In this document: one piece after another, positions 1 to 8,640 of the stretch
Layout of the letters: every line of letters begins with the position of its first letter
Position numbering within the stretch: position 1 is the first letter of the stretch
Made by a program: the position numbers and the translations under genes
The notes under the pieces: model-generated
What the model saw: the letters and a program-made list of their open reading frames with translations, nothing else
What the model was told of the DNA's origin: nothing
The model's database searches: none
Origin: an uncultured bacterium
GTDB lineage: Bacteria; Bacteroidota; Bacteroidia; Bacteroidales; Bacteroidaceae
Direction of reading: 5' to 3'
NCBI GenBank assembly: GCA_945829425.1
Contig: CALZUQ010000031.1
Coordinates: forward strand, 1 to 33,360
Length of the DNA stretch: 33,360 nt

Positions 1-203
1 GAATACGTAAATACCGTGACACGCTATGTGTCATGGAAGGACAGTATGCCAAAGGAATGGAGAAAGGAATGGAGAAAGGAATGGAGAAAGGAATGGAGAA
101 AGGTATTCTCATGACTGCAAAAAAAATGAAAGAAGGAGGACTGGGAATATATGACATCATGAAATTCACAGGTCTCTCAGAAGACGTTATCAGACAGTTG
201 TGA
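1..203 (+). CDS. Rpn family nuclease / putative transposase, C-terminal fragment
   Basis: Only the last 66 codons or so are in the window; the reading frame enters from the left edge (first full codon at position 3) and stops with TGA at 201-203. The visible peptide has the pattern YRDTLCVMEGQYAKG, four KGME units, then a short tail ending GLSEDVIRQL. This tail resembles the C-termini of Bacteroidales proteins annotated as Rpn recombination-promoting nucleases or PD-(D/E)XK transposases, which often end in repeated G-x-E-x-G units and a small helix-turn-helix-like tail. The catalytic part would lie upstream of the window, so activity cannot be judged. A strong terminator follows 9 bp after the stop. 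The family assignment rests on this tail only. Confidence 0.65.
   Translation, partial: IRKYRDTLCVMEGQYAKGMEKGMEKGMEKGMEKGILMTAKKMKEGGLGIYDIMKFTGLSEDVIRQL
51..98 (+). repeat. 12-bp tandem repeat (4 copies) coding KGME
   Basis: The unit aaaggaatggag is repeated four times without a mismatch, followed by a half copy (aaaggt). It is in frame with the Rpn-like gene and encodes Lys-Gly-Met-Glu each time, so copy-number change by slippage would keep the frame and only alter the linker length. Confidence 0.9.
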
Positions 204-212
204 ACAAGATAG

Positions 213-243
213 TCCCTCACGGTTTACTTCGTGAGGGATTTTT
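213..243 (+). terminator. Rho-independent terminator of the Rpn-like gene
   Basis: A perfect 9-bp stem (tccctcacg / cgtgaggga, 213-221 and 230-238) with an 8-nt loop is followed by five T residues. It lies just after the stop codon at 203 and fits an intrinsic terminator on the plus strand. Confidence 0.85.
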
Positions 244-282
244 GTATCTGTCCTGCCACAGTCCTTGTAATTTTTTCGACTT

Positions 283-491
283 GTACGGTTGAGGACTATG
301 TGTACGGATTAGGCTGGAAGCCTATACTCTGAGTAACCGGGGACGAAGTCTCCGGATTGTAATGTCTCCCCCCACTCTCTGCTTAGAGGGCAGAACCTTT
401 GACTCTGCTCTTGCTTTATTCGTCGGTTCATGGCGTGTTCATACGCTTGTTTACTCCCTGATTAATCTTACAAAAGTTGAATAAGATTAAT
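283..491 (+). ncRNA. Candidate structured RNA of unknown family
   Basis: Five hairpins follow one another in about 180 nt: aggc/gcct at 311-323; ccggggac/gtctccgg with a GAA loop at 337-355; gggcaga/tctgctc at 388-410; gcgt/acgc at 433-446; and a perfect 10-bp arm pair attaatctta/taagattaat at 461-491. G-U pairs and small loops favour an RNA read from the plus strand. A weak -7-like TAATTTTT lies at 268-275. I do not recognise tmRNA, RNase P, 6S, SRP or a known riboswitch. It may be a free RNA, a mobile-element RNA linked to the Rpn gene, or a relic. The strand and both ends are guesses. Confidence 0.35.
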
Positions 492-580
492 AAAAATAGG
501 TAAAAAAGCTTCGTACAGCGAACAGTGGGGTTTCACACAATGAACCCACTGGTTCAAATAATAAATAGATTTTTGTGGGA

Positions 581-608
581 TTTGTTTGTCCTTTTTTGCT
601 TAAATTTG
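581..608 (+). promoter_or_regulatory. Possible promoter for the cohesin/dockerin operon
   Basis: TAAATTTG at 601-608 fits the Bacteroidota -7 consensus TAnnTTTG. A TTTG lies at 581-584, but the 16-bp spacing is shorter than the usual 19-21 bp, so the match is partial. No better candidate was seen closer to the start codon at 920. Confidence 0.35.
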
Positions 609-919
609 CATCGCTATATAGTAGACATAAGTGTGCACATTTGTATGCTCTCTTACGGTGAAGGAGTTGAAACACAATACGTTATGCCGTTTGTGGCTAT
701 AGGGGAAAGCTCTCTTCCGCAGATGCTGACGTCTTGCAGACAGTCATCGCTTTCATATTGCCGTAATAGTATATCGTCAGGAGTGCAAAAGCATGTGAAC
801 AACATTTGCATACCTGAGCGTATATAATATAATAATGTGACAACAGAAGTATAAAACACAACCCTTCGTAAAGATAAAACATATAAATAACAATAGTATT
901 AACTTAAAATGTTTACATT

Positions 920-3900
920 ATGAACAAAGTTACACTTTCTGCAGTCGCTTTAGCGGCTATCGCAGCTCCTGTTCAAATACAGGCGGCTGACATGACTGAG
1001 GCGGAGATCATAGCGGCTAACAAAGCCTCCTATGACAAGATCTCTTTAGCTATTGCAGAGGCAATCAATTACGTTGAAAAGTTAGAAGACGTTAAGGCAA
1101 CCTATCTTACACAGCTCAGTGCAAAGCAGGCTGAACTTGAGGCACTTAACAAGAAAGAGGCTATAACACCTGAGAAAGAGGCACAGCTTATTGGAGAGGT
1201 ACAGACCATCAGAGACAATGCAGCAAATGCTCAGGCTCCTTATGATAAGAAGAAACTTCTCGTTACACAAAATACTGCACTCCAGAAACAGTACACCGAT
1301 GCACAGGGTGAAGTTGCTAAATACGAAGCGATAAAGGACGCAAAATTAGCTGCTCTTAAAGCACTCGGCGTAGAGCAGATAAACGCAGATGTTGAGGCTT
1401 TCGATGTTACAACGACAGAGGAACTCAATGAGAGATACAATAATCTTAAAGGAAGAATTAGCACTGCTAAATCTAAGATAACAGAACTAACAGCAAACCT
1501 TGCAAAAGAGAACGCTGCTGTCTTAGAGTACAATTCCGCTTACAAGCAAGTCAACGATGCTGTTGTCGCAGCAAAGGCTAACTACAACGCAAAGGTTCAG
1601 GAAGCTATCGCGCTCCTTCCTTCTGTACCTTATCAGGACTGGCAGGATGAGGCTATCAAGAAGCTTAATGACGAGTATCGTAAGATTGTTGCTGCTGAAA
1701 AGGACAACAAAAGCGAAGACCATGACGCTGTGGTAGCGAACGCACCAACGAACCTTGCTGCAGTTCAGACAGCTAATGGTGTGATAAACACTATCCTTGG
1801 CACATATGCTAGCAAAAAGCAGGTACAGGAAGACGCTTATAAAAAGTGGAAGGATGACGTTGCTAAAAACGATACAGATTTGGCTGATGTCAAGGCTGAG
1901 CTGACACGTTGCAAGATAACATCTCTGAACAGCACCGTAACTGAAATAGAAGGTCTTATCTCTGCTCGTCAGAAAGCTGTTGAGGACGCTTATACGAAGC
2001 ATACCGCAGACAAGCTTGAATCTACAGGTATCGCTACTAAGATAACTAACCTTAACAAAGATGCTCAGCCGCTTATAGCTAACTATGACGCTTATCAGGG
2101 TCACCTGAGAACTATCAACGGTCTTACCACAGCTTACAACAACGCTGAAAAGGCAGCCCAGACAGCTTCTAAGGACGGCGCATACAACGCTGCCGCTCAC
2201 ATGTCTGTATATGGTGGAACAATCGAAACAGAGATTGGAAAACTTAAAACAGCAGCAGAGACAGCTTATAAGAATAAGAAGTCTACGACACATAAAGTGG
2301 TTACCACTACCGTTGACGGTATAATCAGAAACTACACTGCTTGGGCAACAGCAGCTCTCGCTTCTTATGAGACAGCGGCAAAGAAAATCGTTGACGCAAC
2401 AGCAGAGCTTAAGAAGCTGAAGGATGTTTCAGAGGAGAATCGAAATGTTACTCTTGATGGCAAGGTTCCTAGTGCAAAAGGTACTTATGCTGCACTCATT
2501 ACAGAGCTTGAAGGAAAGATCAATGCTATCAAGAGTTCTATAAACACAGCTAACACCAAAGACGGCGAAGCTCACAAAACCGCAATGGCTAACGCTGCCG
2601 CTCTGCCATATACAGATGTTACTGCATACAATAATAAGGATGCATACGCTGCTGCAAAGGCTGAGTTTGAGAAGAACACCAGCATCGTTGCTGCTACCAA
2701 CATCAAGACTCAGGCTACTGCGCTTGTAGAAAGCCTTACAGCAAGACTTGAAGCTGCAAATACAGGTGAAGACCTCGGAAACCAGAAGGCTACAATCGAG
2801 GGTGAGATCTCAACTCTCTCTGCAGAGATAGCAAAGGCTGACGAGGAAATCACAAAGGCAGGTGAAGTGACAGGTGAGAACGCCAACTCTATCATTGCTT
2901 CTCTCTCTACCGTTTACGATAACCTCCAGAACCTTGAGCCAAAGGTGGAAGAGGTAGAGCAGGCTGCTGCCGACGCACGTAAGAACTACTCTCTCTATCA
3001 GGAAGTAAATGCGCTATATACAGAAGTTGATGGTCTCTATTGGGATATCAACGTTCAGCTCGGACGCACTGCACCATACTATCGCGAACTGATGAGTGGG
3101 TACAGAGCTACTCTCGACGAGGCTTCAGACAATTTGACGAAAGCATACGCAGAGGTTAAGATGTCTAAGCTCGCAGAGACTTTGACAATATCTCTCGAAG
3201 GCACGAAGGAAGACCTCAACCAGGTAATTGGATTGGCAACGGCTAACGATAACGCATGGAATACGCAGCTTGCTGCTCAGGGTCCTCTCCAGGAACTCTG
3301 GCAGAAGGTTTACACAAATATCTCGGAGAACGACCTTTCTTCTAAGGCAGACTTTTATCTTAAGAGACTTGCTACTGAACAGCAGAACATCACAGCTCTC
3401 AACACAGAGATTGACGAGATATGGAAAAATGGCCAGTCAGTAGAGAAGACTAAATATATAGCTGAAAAGAAGAGCGCAATAGAGAAGGCTATCAAGGCTA
3501 TTCAGGGCGAGCAGGCTGAGGGTTACAACGCTGCAATAGCAGCAGACAACGAGGCTCAGCATGAACTCTTCGCAAACGAGGAGCTTACGGGCCATTGGGA
3601 TGCTGCATACGCAGAGTTCCAGGCTGCTGTGAATACTCTCAACGAGTTCAGCGCAATAAAGAACGAGGCTCTCAAGGTGGCTCTCGACAATCTCGTAGAG
3701 ACACATACCAAGATATACGCTTATGCTGAAAAGCTCACCGGCCTTGCTACGAGAGAGAGCAAAGCATGGGGTGATGTAGTTTCTCCTGACCAGTATTTCT
3801 CTAAGGACTATAACGATGAGGCTGATGCTTTCAAGTCGGAAATCAAAGCCCTTATTGACGCTTATACGAAAGCTGTAAACGACAAGGCTATCGAACTCTA

Positions 3901-6706
3901 CGAGGAGACAATAGGTGCTGCTGACGGTGCTGTATACTTTGCTGAGGAGTCTATTATGGACTTCGAATATCCAGATAAGGCAAATGCGTTCAAAGACATC
4001 AAGGATGTGCTTAAGGATGCTTATGCAGCCATGAGCAATAACGACCCACGCTTCGCTGTGAAACTCGACGGATGGCTTGAGACAATCAGCATGGACGTTA
4101 TCGCCGACAAGATCGCCGCTGACAAGGAGGCTGCCGCTGACAAGGAGTATCAGTATCACAACGACAAGGCTGTTAAGGTTTACAAAGCTGAGGTTGAAGG
4201 TATCAACGCTCTCGGCGCTGAGTACACAAGCTATGTCGCTAAGCTCTCCGCCAAGAAGACGGCTACCATCGACGCTGCTGCTGACATGTATGCTCTCTCC
4301 GGTGCGAACACCTTCGACAGCATCGAGGATATCGTGGCCAAGATCAAGGGCTTCTACGGTGGTGCAACAAACGGTCATACCGCAATATACAACGAAGCAA
4401 AGGAGAAGGCTGAAAACAACGCAAAGAACCTTGAGGCTTACAACAACATCATAAACACTCTCGAGGCTGTCGAGGCTGACTACGAGGAACTGAACAACAC
4501 TATCAGCCAGCTCTACGTATACAGCCAGTTAGGTGACGTTTACGAGAGTGTCGAGGCTGTGGCAAGTATGCTCGAAGGCATGCGCGGCGACGTAGAGGCT
4601 TGGAAACAGGCTGGCGAGTGCGACGAGAACGAGCAGAGCATCAAGGACTTCTTCGCTCCTGACAACCTTGAGGGTTATGTAGGTCAGATAACACAGCTGA
4701 AGATGCTCACCGTAATACGTGAGGCAGAGGCTCTGACAGAGGCTACCGACAAGGTTAAGGACCTCTACAACCAGGCGGCTGCTAAGCACCTCAGTAAGGT
4801 AGAAGGCTATGACGCTAAGATTTCTCAGCTCTATACTGACATCGACGATGTTCCTGCAAGATACGCTAAGTTGGGTGAGGAAATCTTCGGTGGTGCCGTT
4901 GACCGCTACCTTGAGCTGGAGGCACAGATAGCTGAGTACGGCAAGATTCTCGACGAGGTAGCTGAGCATGGCGCTTACGCTGCTGCACAGACAGAGATTA
5001 CAGCTGCTATGGCAGAAGTCAAGGCTTCTCTCGACTCAGCACTTGAGAAGGTGGCTTACGACGAGGCTCTTACCAAGACGTATGGCGAGGACGCTGAAGA
5101 CATAAGCGATGCTGTCGTTAATATTGAGGCAGAAATCCAAGCTAAGGACGAGGCAGGACAGCTCCTCCTCGTTAAGGACAATATCCTCAACATTCTCGGT
5201 ATCGTCCAGGATGCTATCGACGACCTCCTCGGCGACGAGAACAAGGGTCTCATCAAGGACTACAACCGTCACGTTGAGAACGCTCAGATATACAATGTCC
5301 TCAGCAATACTCTCAGCCAGGCAGAGAACTGGTTCAAGGAGGTTCAGGGCATCATAGCAGACTACACTTATGCTGCTGACTACAAGATGTACGGTCGTGA
5401 CAATAACGGCAACTGGACATTGGTTTCTAAAGTAGAATGGTACAAGACAAACCTCACTGCAGATATCAACACCAAGAAGCAGCAGCTTGAAACTGCCAAC
5501 AAGAACTTCGATCTTCAGCAGACTGGTGAGCTGAACAGCGGCATAAACGGTCTCCGTTCAACTATTGACAATTTCTATAGGGATGTAACTGTTAACGAAG
5601 GTCAGGAGACTCTCAAGGCGCTTGACAACTTGCGTGAGCAGATCTGGACAGCATCTCAGAAGAACAACTACGGTCCTAAGGCTGAGGCTTCGCTCCTGAA
5701 GCAGTACACAGACATCAAGACTGCGGTAACGAACGCACGTAAATTCCACGACAACGTAGCTGCATACAGCAACACGGATGTTGACATCGACGGAAACAAG
5801 TATGAGGGTACTGGAGGAAAGCACTTCATTTATGTTGAAGAGGCCTTCCCAATCATCATGGCTAAGGCGAACGAGATTGCTGACGCTCTCGACAAATACT
5901 CTGACGACGCTATCGAACTCGCATACGTCGTAGGTGATGTCAACAGCGATGGTAAGGTTAACGTCAAGGACTACGACGCTGTGCGTCAGATTATCCTCTC
6001 CGGCAATGACAAGTTCGACCTGGATGACGAGGCAATGGCATGGGCTGCCGACGTAAACGAAGACGGTTCTATCGACGTTGCTGACCTCTCTAAGATCTCT
6101 AACTACATCTTCAAGGGTGAGGAATTCGCTAAGACAACACTGTCAAGCCGTCGTTCTTACCTCAACAACGCTGTCGTTGCTGGTGAGCTGACAACGGCTG
6201 TAGAGTCTGAGGAGACAACACTCTTCGGCAAGACAGTACGCATAGCTCTCAATGTCAACAGCACTGAGGAACTCACAGGCGGTCAGCTCGACGTTACTCT
6301 CCCTGCTGGCATGAAGCTCGTAGGAGTAAGCGCAACAGCAGCTACACAGGGTCACGACGTAGCGTTCAACGAGCTTGCTAACGGTGCACAGCGTGTACTC
6401 ATCACAAGCGTTGAGAACAATGTCATCGCGGGCAACGGAGCTGTGGCTGTTCTTGAGGTAGAGGTAGAGTCTGGTTACAACGGTGGAGACATCAACGTAC
6501 AGAACATCCTCTTCACAGACAGCAAGGCTCGCAGCCTCGCACTCACAAACAACGGTGGAAACGCAACGACAGGTATCGACAGCGTACAGGCTGCTACTAT
6601 GAAGGAGCGTATATACTCTGTTGGAGGTCAGATGAAGAAGGCTCTCCAGAGAGGCCTCAACATCGTGGTAGGCGAGAATGGAGCTAAGACTGTTCTGAAG
6701 AAGTAA
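920..6706 (+). CDS. Giant secreted coiled-coil protein with dockerin- and cohesin-like C-terminus (1928 aa)
   Basis: An N-terminal signal peptide (hydrophobic core VALAAIAAPVQIQA, likely cut before residue 23) leads into about 1600 residues rich in Ala, Glu, Lys, Asp and Asn, with almost no cysteine and the heptad-like spacing of long coiled coils. Two EF-hand-type loops follow, DVNSDGKVNVKD at 1673-1684 and DVNEDGSIDVAD near 1711-1722, the layout of a type I dockerin. Residues about 1740-1880 look like a cohesin-like beta-sandwich (LDVTLPAGMKLVGV). The last 40 residues carry a sorting-type tail (YSVGGQ...RGLNIV, then a basic end). I infer a very long rod on the cell surface able both to receive and to donate a cohesin-dockerin contact. 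First gene of a three-gene operon. The coiled coil and dockerin are clear; the cohesin and anchor are by resemblance. Confidence 0.85.
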   Translation: MNKVTLSAVALAAIAAPVQIQAADMTEAEIIAANKASYDKISLAIAEAINYVEKLEDVKATYLTQLSAKQAELEALNKKEAITPEKEAQLIGEVQTIRDNAANAQAPYDKKKLLVTQNTALQKQYTDAQGEVAKYEAIKDAKLAALKALGVEQINADVEAFDVTTTEELNERYNNLKGRISTAKSKITELTANLAKENAAVLEYNSAYKQVNDAVVAAKANYNAKVQEAIALLPSVPYQDWQDEAIKKLNDEYRKIVAAEKDNKSEDHDAVVANAPTNLAAVQTANGVINTILGTYASKKQVQEDAYKKWKDDVAKNDTDLADVKAELTRCKITSLNSTVTEIEGLISARQKAVEDAYTKHTADKLESTGIATKITNLNKDAQPLIANYDAYQGHLRTINGLTTAYNNAEKAAQTASKDGAYNAAAHMSVYGGTIETEIGKLKTAAETAYKNKKSTTHKVVTTTVDGIIRNYTAWATAALASYETAAKKIVDATAELKKLKDVSEENRNVTLDGKVPSAKGTYAALITELEGKINAIKSSINTANTKDGEAHKTAMANAAALPYTDVTAYNNKDAYAAAKAEFEKNTSIVAATNIKTQATALVESLTARLEAANTGEDLGNQKATIEGEISTLSAEIAKADEEITKAGEVTGENANSIIASLSTVYDNLQNLEPKVEEVEQAAADARKNYSLYQEVNALYTEVDGLYWDINVQLGRTAPYYRELMSGYRATLDEASDNLTKAYAEVKMSKLAETLTISLEGTKEDLNQVIGLATANDNAWNTQLAAQGPLQELWQKVYTNISENDLSSKADFYLKRLATEQQNITALNTEIDEIWKNGQSVEKTKYIAEKKSAIEKAIKAIQGEQAEGYNAAIAADNEAQHELFANEELTGHWDAAYAEFQAAVNTLNEFSAIKNEALKVALDNLVETHTKIYAYAEKLTGLATRESKAWGDVVSPDQYFSKDYNDEADAFKSEIKALIDAYTKAVNDKAIELYEETIGAADGAVYFAEESIMDFEYPDKANAFKDIKDVLKDAYAAMSNNDPRFAVKLDGWLETISMDVIADKIAADKEAAADKEYQYHNDKAVKVYKAEVEGINALGAEYTSYVAKLSAKKTATIDAAADMYALSGANTFDSIEDIVAKIKGFYGGATNGHTAIYNEAKEKAENNAKNLEAYNNIINTLEAVEADYEELNNTISQLYVYSQLGDVYESVEAVASMLEGMRGDVEAWKQAGECDENEQSIKDFFAPDNLEGYVGQITQLKMLTVIREAEALTEATDKVKDLYNQAAAKHLSKVEGYDAKISQLYTDIDDVPARYAKLGEEIFGGAVDRYLELEAQIAEYGKILDEVAEHGAYAAAQTEITAAMAEVKASLDSALEKVAYDEALTKTYGEDAEDISDAVVNIEAEIQAKDEAGQLLLVKDNILNILGIVQDAIDDLLGDENKGLIKDYNRHVENAQIYNVLSNTLSQAENWFKEVQGIIADYTYAADYKMYGRDNNGNWTLVSKVEWYKTNLTADINTKKQQLETANKNFDLQQTGELNSGINGLRSTIDNFYRDVTVNEGQETLKALDNLREQIWTASQKNNYGPKAEASLLKQYTDIKTAVTNARKFHDNVAAYSNTDVDIDGNKYEGTGGKHFIYVEEAFPIIMAKANEIADALDKYSDDAIELAYVVGDVNSDGKVNVKDYDAVRQIILSGNDKFDLDDEAMAWAADVNEDGSIDVADLSKISNYIFKGEEFAKTTLSSRRSYLNNAVVAGELTTAVESEETTLFGKTVRIALNVNSTEELTGGQLDVTLPAGMKLVGVSATAATQGHDVAFNELANGAQRVLITSVENNVIAGNGAVAVLEVEVESGYNGGDINVQNILFTDSKARSLALTNNGGNATTGIDSVQAATMKERIYSVGGQMKKALQRGLNIVVGENGAKTVLKK

Positions 6707-6733
6707 ACCGTCTCATATAAACTAAAGACAATA

Positions 6734-6767
6734 GGTATGGCGGGAGTCCTGCCGACACCGCCATACC
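6734..6767 (+). promoter_or_regulatory. Intercistronic hairpin between operon genes 1 and 2
   Basis: A perfect 10-bp stem (ggtatggcgg / ccgccatacc, 6734-6743 and 6758-6767) with a 14-nt loop sits 27 bp after the stop of the giant gene. Only a weak T-rich tail (attctt) follows, so it could be a partial terminator or an mRNA-stabilising 3' structure that sets a higher level of gene 1 than of genes 2 and 3. Confidence 0.6.
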
Positions 6768-6872
6768 ATTCTTGACAATCGTCTTGACTAAGCCCGTTCA
6801 CGGCTGACGCTCCCGCAACACTGCGGAACATAGTTAGGATGACATCCAACAACAAAGAAAAACATTACAACC

Positions 6873-7979
6873 ATGAATATTTCAACAACAAAGCATAACG
6901 GCTTCATGTCACGCTTCGCGGCTATTGCGGCACTGCTCGTATTCAGCCTCGTGGCTCTGGCACAGGAAAACGTGTTGAAGATCGCTGACTTCAAAGTCAT
7001 TCCTGGAGCAACGGCAACGGTTGAGGTGGTCCTCGACAACCCTACACCTGTCTCTTCTCTGCAGTTCGACGTGCAGATGCCTGAGGGTCTCACAATAGTA
7101 GGCTTCAACAGGGTCACTTCACGTATCACACGCTCCAGCCATACTCTTATGAACGCTGAATTAAATGGCAAGAACCGTATGGGCTTCCTCTCAAACGCTA
7201 CGGATATGTCACAGTCGGCTATAAAGCTCAACTCTGGCGCTTTTGCTACGATAGAGGTGAAGGCTGACGCTACGTTCGCCGGAGGAGAGATAAAAATCTC
7301 TGACATCGTGGCAAGTAACGGTACTGTAGAGATTGACGAGAACGAAGTGGACATCAACGAGACTTGGAAAACAAAGGTGGGTATCTTCGTAGGCACTCTC
7401 TCTTTCGTTGACGAGGAGGTAGCACTGAAAGACGGTGAGACAGCTGTCGTAGGAATAAACCTTGACAACAAGATCAACATCTCGGCTATTCAGGCTACTA
7501 TATCTCTCCCAGAGGGCGTTGAGTTTACTGAGGGTACAGAAGGTGAGTGGTTTGAATATACTAACCGCCTTCCTGCCAACACTACGATAACCATCAAGCC
7601 ATTGACTAACGGCAAGTACCAGCTCCTTATCGGGTCGCTGACAAACGATGACTTCGAAGGCTTCGCCGGAGAGCTCTTCGCTCTGAACCTCAAGGCTAAA
7701 GGTCTTAAGGCTGACGGAGAGGTGGTTATCTCAAACATCAAGGGTACCAACGTTAACGGTATTTCATACGAAATAGATGATATCGCCCTTCCTGTAAAGT
7801 ATGTTTCAGTACCTGCTTACGACGATCCTACACAGGACGGTCTGTGGAATGTTAATGATATCGATGCTGTCATCAACGCTGTTCTTTCTGGTCTTGGAGA
7901 CACGATATATGATGTCGACGGTAATGGAAAGGTGACTATCGACGATGTTGATGAAACTATCAAAAAGGTGTTTAATTAA
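6873..7979 (+). CDS. Secreted protein with two cohesin-like domains and a C-terminal dockerin (368 aa)
   Basis: A signal peptide with hydrophobic core IAALLVFSLVALAQ ends near residue 31. Two beta-rich segments follow (about 35-150 and 170-305), each with the cohesin-like pattern of a PEG or PGA turn (GATATVEVVLDNP, then LQFDVQMPEGLTIVGF; later IQATISLPEGVEF). The C-terminus (about 315-368) has a degenerate first loop (DPTQDGLWNVND) and a canonical second loop (DVDGNGKVTIDD), each followed by a helix, as in dockerins. It has no sorting-type tail, so if secreted it would be held on the surface through its dockerin. The start at 6873 is preceded by ATTACAACC, as in the next gene; Met12 is an alternative. 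It is the middle gene of the operon, 166 bp after gene 1 and 16 bp before gene 3. An adaptor role is inferred. Confidence 0.8.
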   Translation: MNISTTKHNGFMSRFAAIAALLVFSLVALAQENVLKIADFKVIPGATATVEVVLDNPTPVSSLQFDVQMPEGLTIVGFNRVTSRITRSSHTLMNAELNGKNRMGFLSNATDMSQSAIKLNSGAFATIEVKADATFAGGEIKISDIVASNGTVEIDENEVDINETWKTKVGIFVGTLSFVDEEVALKDGETAVVGINLDNKINISAIQATISLPEGVEFTEGTEGEWFEYTNRLPANTTITIKPLTNGKYQLLIGSLTNDDFEGFAGELFALNLKAKGLKADGEVVISNIKGTNVNGISYEIDDIALPVKYVSVPAYDDPTQDGLWNVNDIDAVINAVLSGLGDTIYDVDGNGKVTIDDVDETIKKVFN

Positions 7980-7995
7980 TTAATCTGATTACAAC

Positions 7996-8640
7996 ATGAA
8001 ATTCTTTAATAAACTTACAACCAAAGTTTCTATGGTTCTTGCAGCTATGGCTTTCGCAGCCAATGCTGACGCTCAGGAACTGGTTACAGTAGATAAAGTC
8101 ACTATTGCTCCAGGAGAGACAAAAGAGATTGCCGTAAACTATACATACGAGGCAAAGCGTCTTTCTTGCGAGGCTCACATTACGCTCCCTGAAGGTCTTT
8201 CTTACGTACCTTATAATATATATAATGAGGATGACGAAGAATACGTTCAGTCTTATGCTAAAAAGGGCACAGCTTGCAAGAGTGGTCATGCACTTTCTGA
8301 GAAACTTAAGGACGCTCAGCACCTCTCTGTGGTTGTAGCAAGTATGCAGCAGCAGGAGTTCAAGACAGCCGGAGGTTCACTCTTTACTTTCCAGGTAAAG
8401 GCTGACGAGAACATTGCTGACAATACTCAGATAGACATGAAGGTTATGCTTAGTCTTGATCAGGACTACCGCATCATCGCTGTTCCTGTAGAGAAGGACC
8501 AGACAACAGGTATCTCTTCTGTTGAGGCAGCTAACGGTGTTTCTGAGGTGTTTGATGCTGCAGGTGTACGCAAGTCATCAGCAAGCAAAGGTCTCAATAT
8601 AATCAGAACTGCTGGTAAGACTATCAAGGTAGTAAAATAA
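7996..8640 (+). CDS. Secreted cohesin-like protein with sorting-type C-terminal tail (214 aa)
   Basis: A signal peptide (MVLAAMAFAANADA, cut near residue 26) is followed by one beta-sandwich of about 130 residues with the same signature as in the two genes before it (VDKVTIAPGETKEIAVNY, then HITLPEGLSYVPYN, then FTFQVKADENI). The C-terminal 40 residues (GISSVEAANG, EVFDAAGVRK, KGLNII, basic end) match the layout of the tail of the 1928-residue protein. I infer a surface-fixed receptor for the dockerin of a partner, perhaps of gene 2. It lies 16 bp downstream of gene 2, with GATTACAAC before its ATG, and is followed by a strong terminator, so it is the last gene of the operon. The cohesin call is by resemblance and the fold is not proven. 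Confidence 0.75.
   Translation: MKFFNKLTTKVSMVLAAMAFAANADAQELVTVDKVTIAPGETKEIAVNYTYEAKRLSCEAHITLPEGLSYVPYNIYNEDDEEYVQSYAKKGTACKSGHALSEKLKDAQHLSVVVASMQQQEFKTAGGSLFTFQVKADENIADNTQIDMKVMLSLDQDYRIIAVPVEKDQTTGISSVEAANGVSEVFDAAGVRKSSASKGLNIIRTAGKTIKVVK

Larger units (their letters stand above)
204..919. other. Long non-coding gap between the Rpn-like gene and the giant coiled-coil gene
   Basis: No open frame here looks like a protein: the frames up to 100 codons have cysteine-rich or random composition and resemble no family I know. The stretch holds a terminator (213-243), a hairpin-rich segment (about 283-491), a promoter-like element near 581-608, and an AT-rich leader just before the start codon at 920. 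If transcription starts after 608, the 5' leader of the coiled-coil gene would be about 300 nt, long enough for a leader element. Confidence 0.6.

Noticed and set aside
461..491. Perfect inverted repeat taken as a terminator
   Set aside because: It is AT-only in large part and followed by A residues, not T, on the plus strand; on the minus strand the T-run comes before the stem.
283..491. Assignment to a known guide-type RNA of mobile elements (HEARO/omega RNA)
   Set aside because: A short resemblance was suspected but no IscB or TnpB gene is adjacent and the match cannot be tested here.
3437..4378. 313-codon open frame on the minus strand inside the giant gene, and similar ones at 1523-2293 and 1240-1533
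   Set aside because: They lie opposite a clear coding frame whose skewed composition leaves the complement open; their sequences are rich in Cys, Val and Leu and resemble no protein family.
920..8640. Reading the operon as a polysaccharide-utilisation locus or a cellulosome
   Set aside because: No SusC/SusD pair, glycoside hydrolase, carbohydrate-binding module or enzyme-borne dockerin is present.
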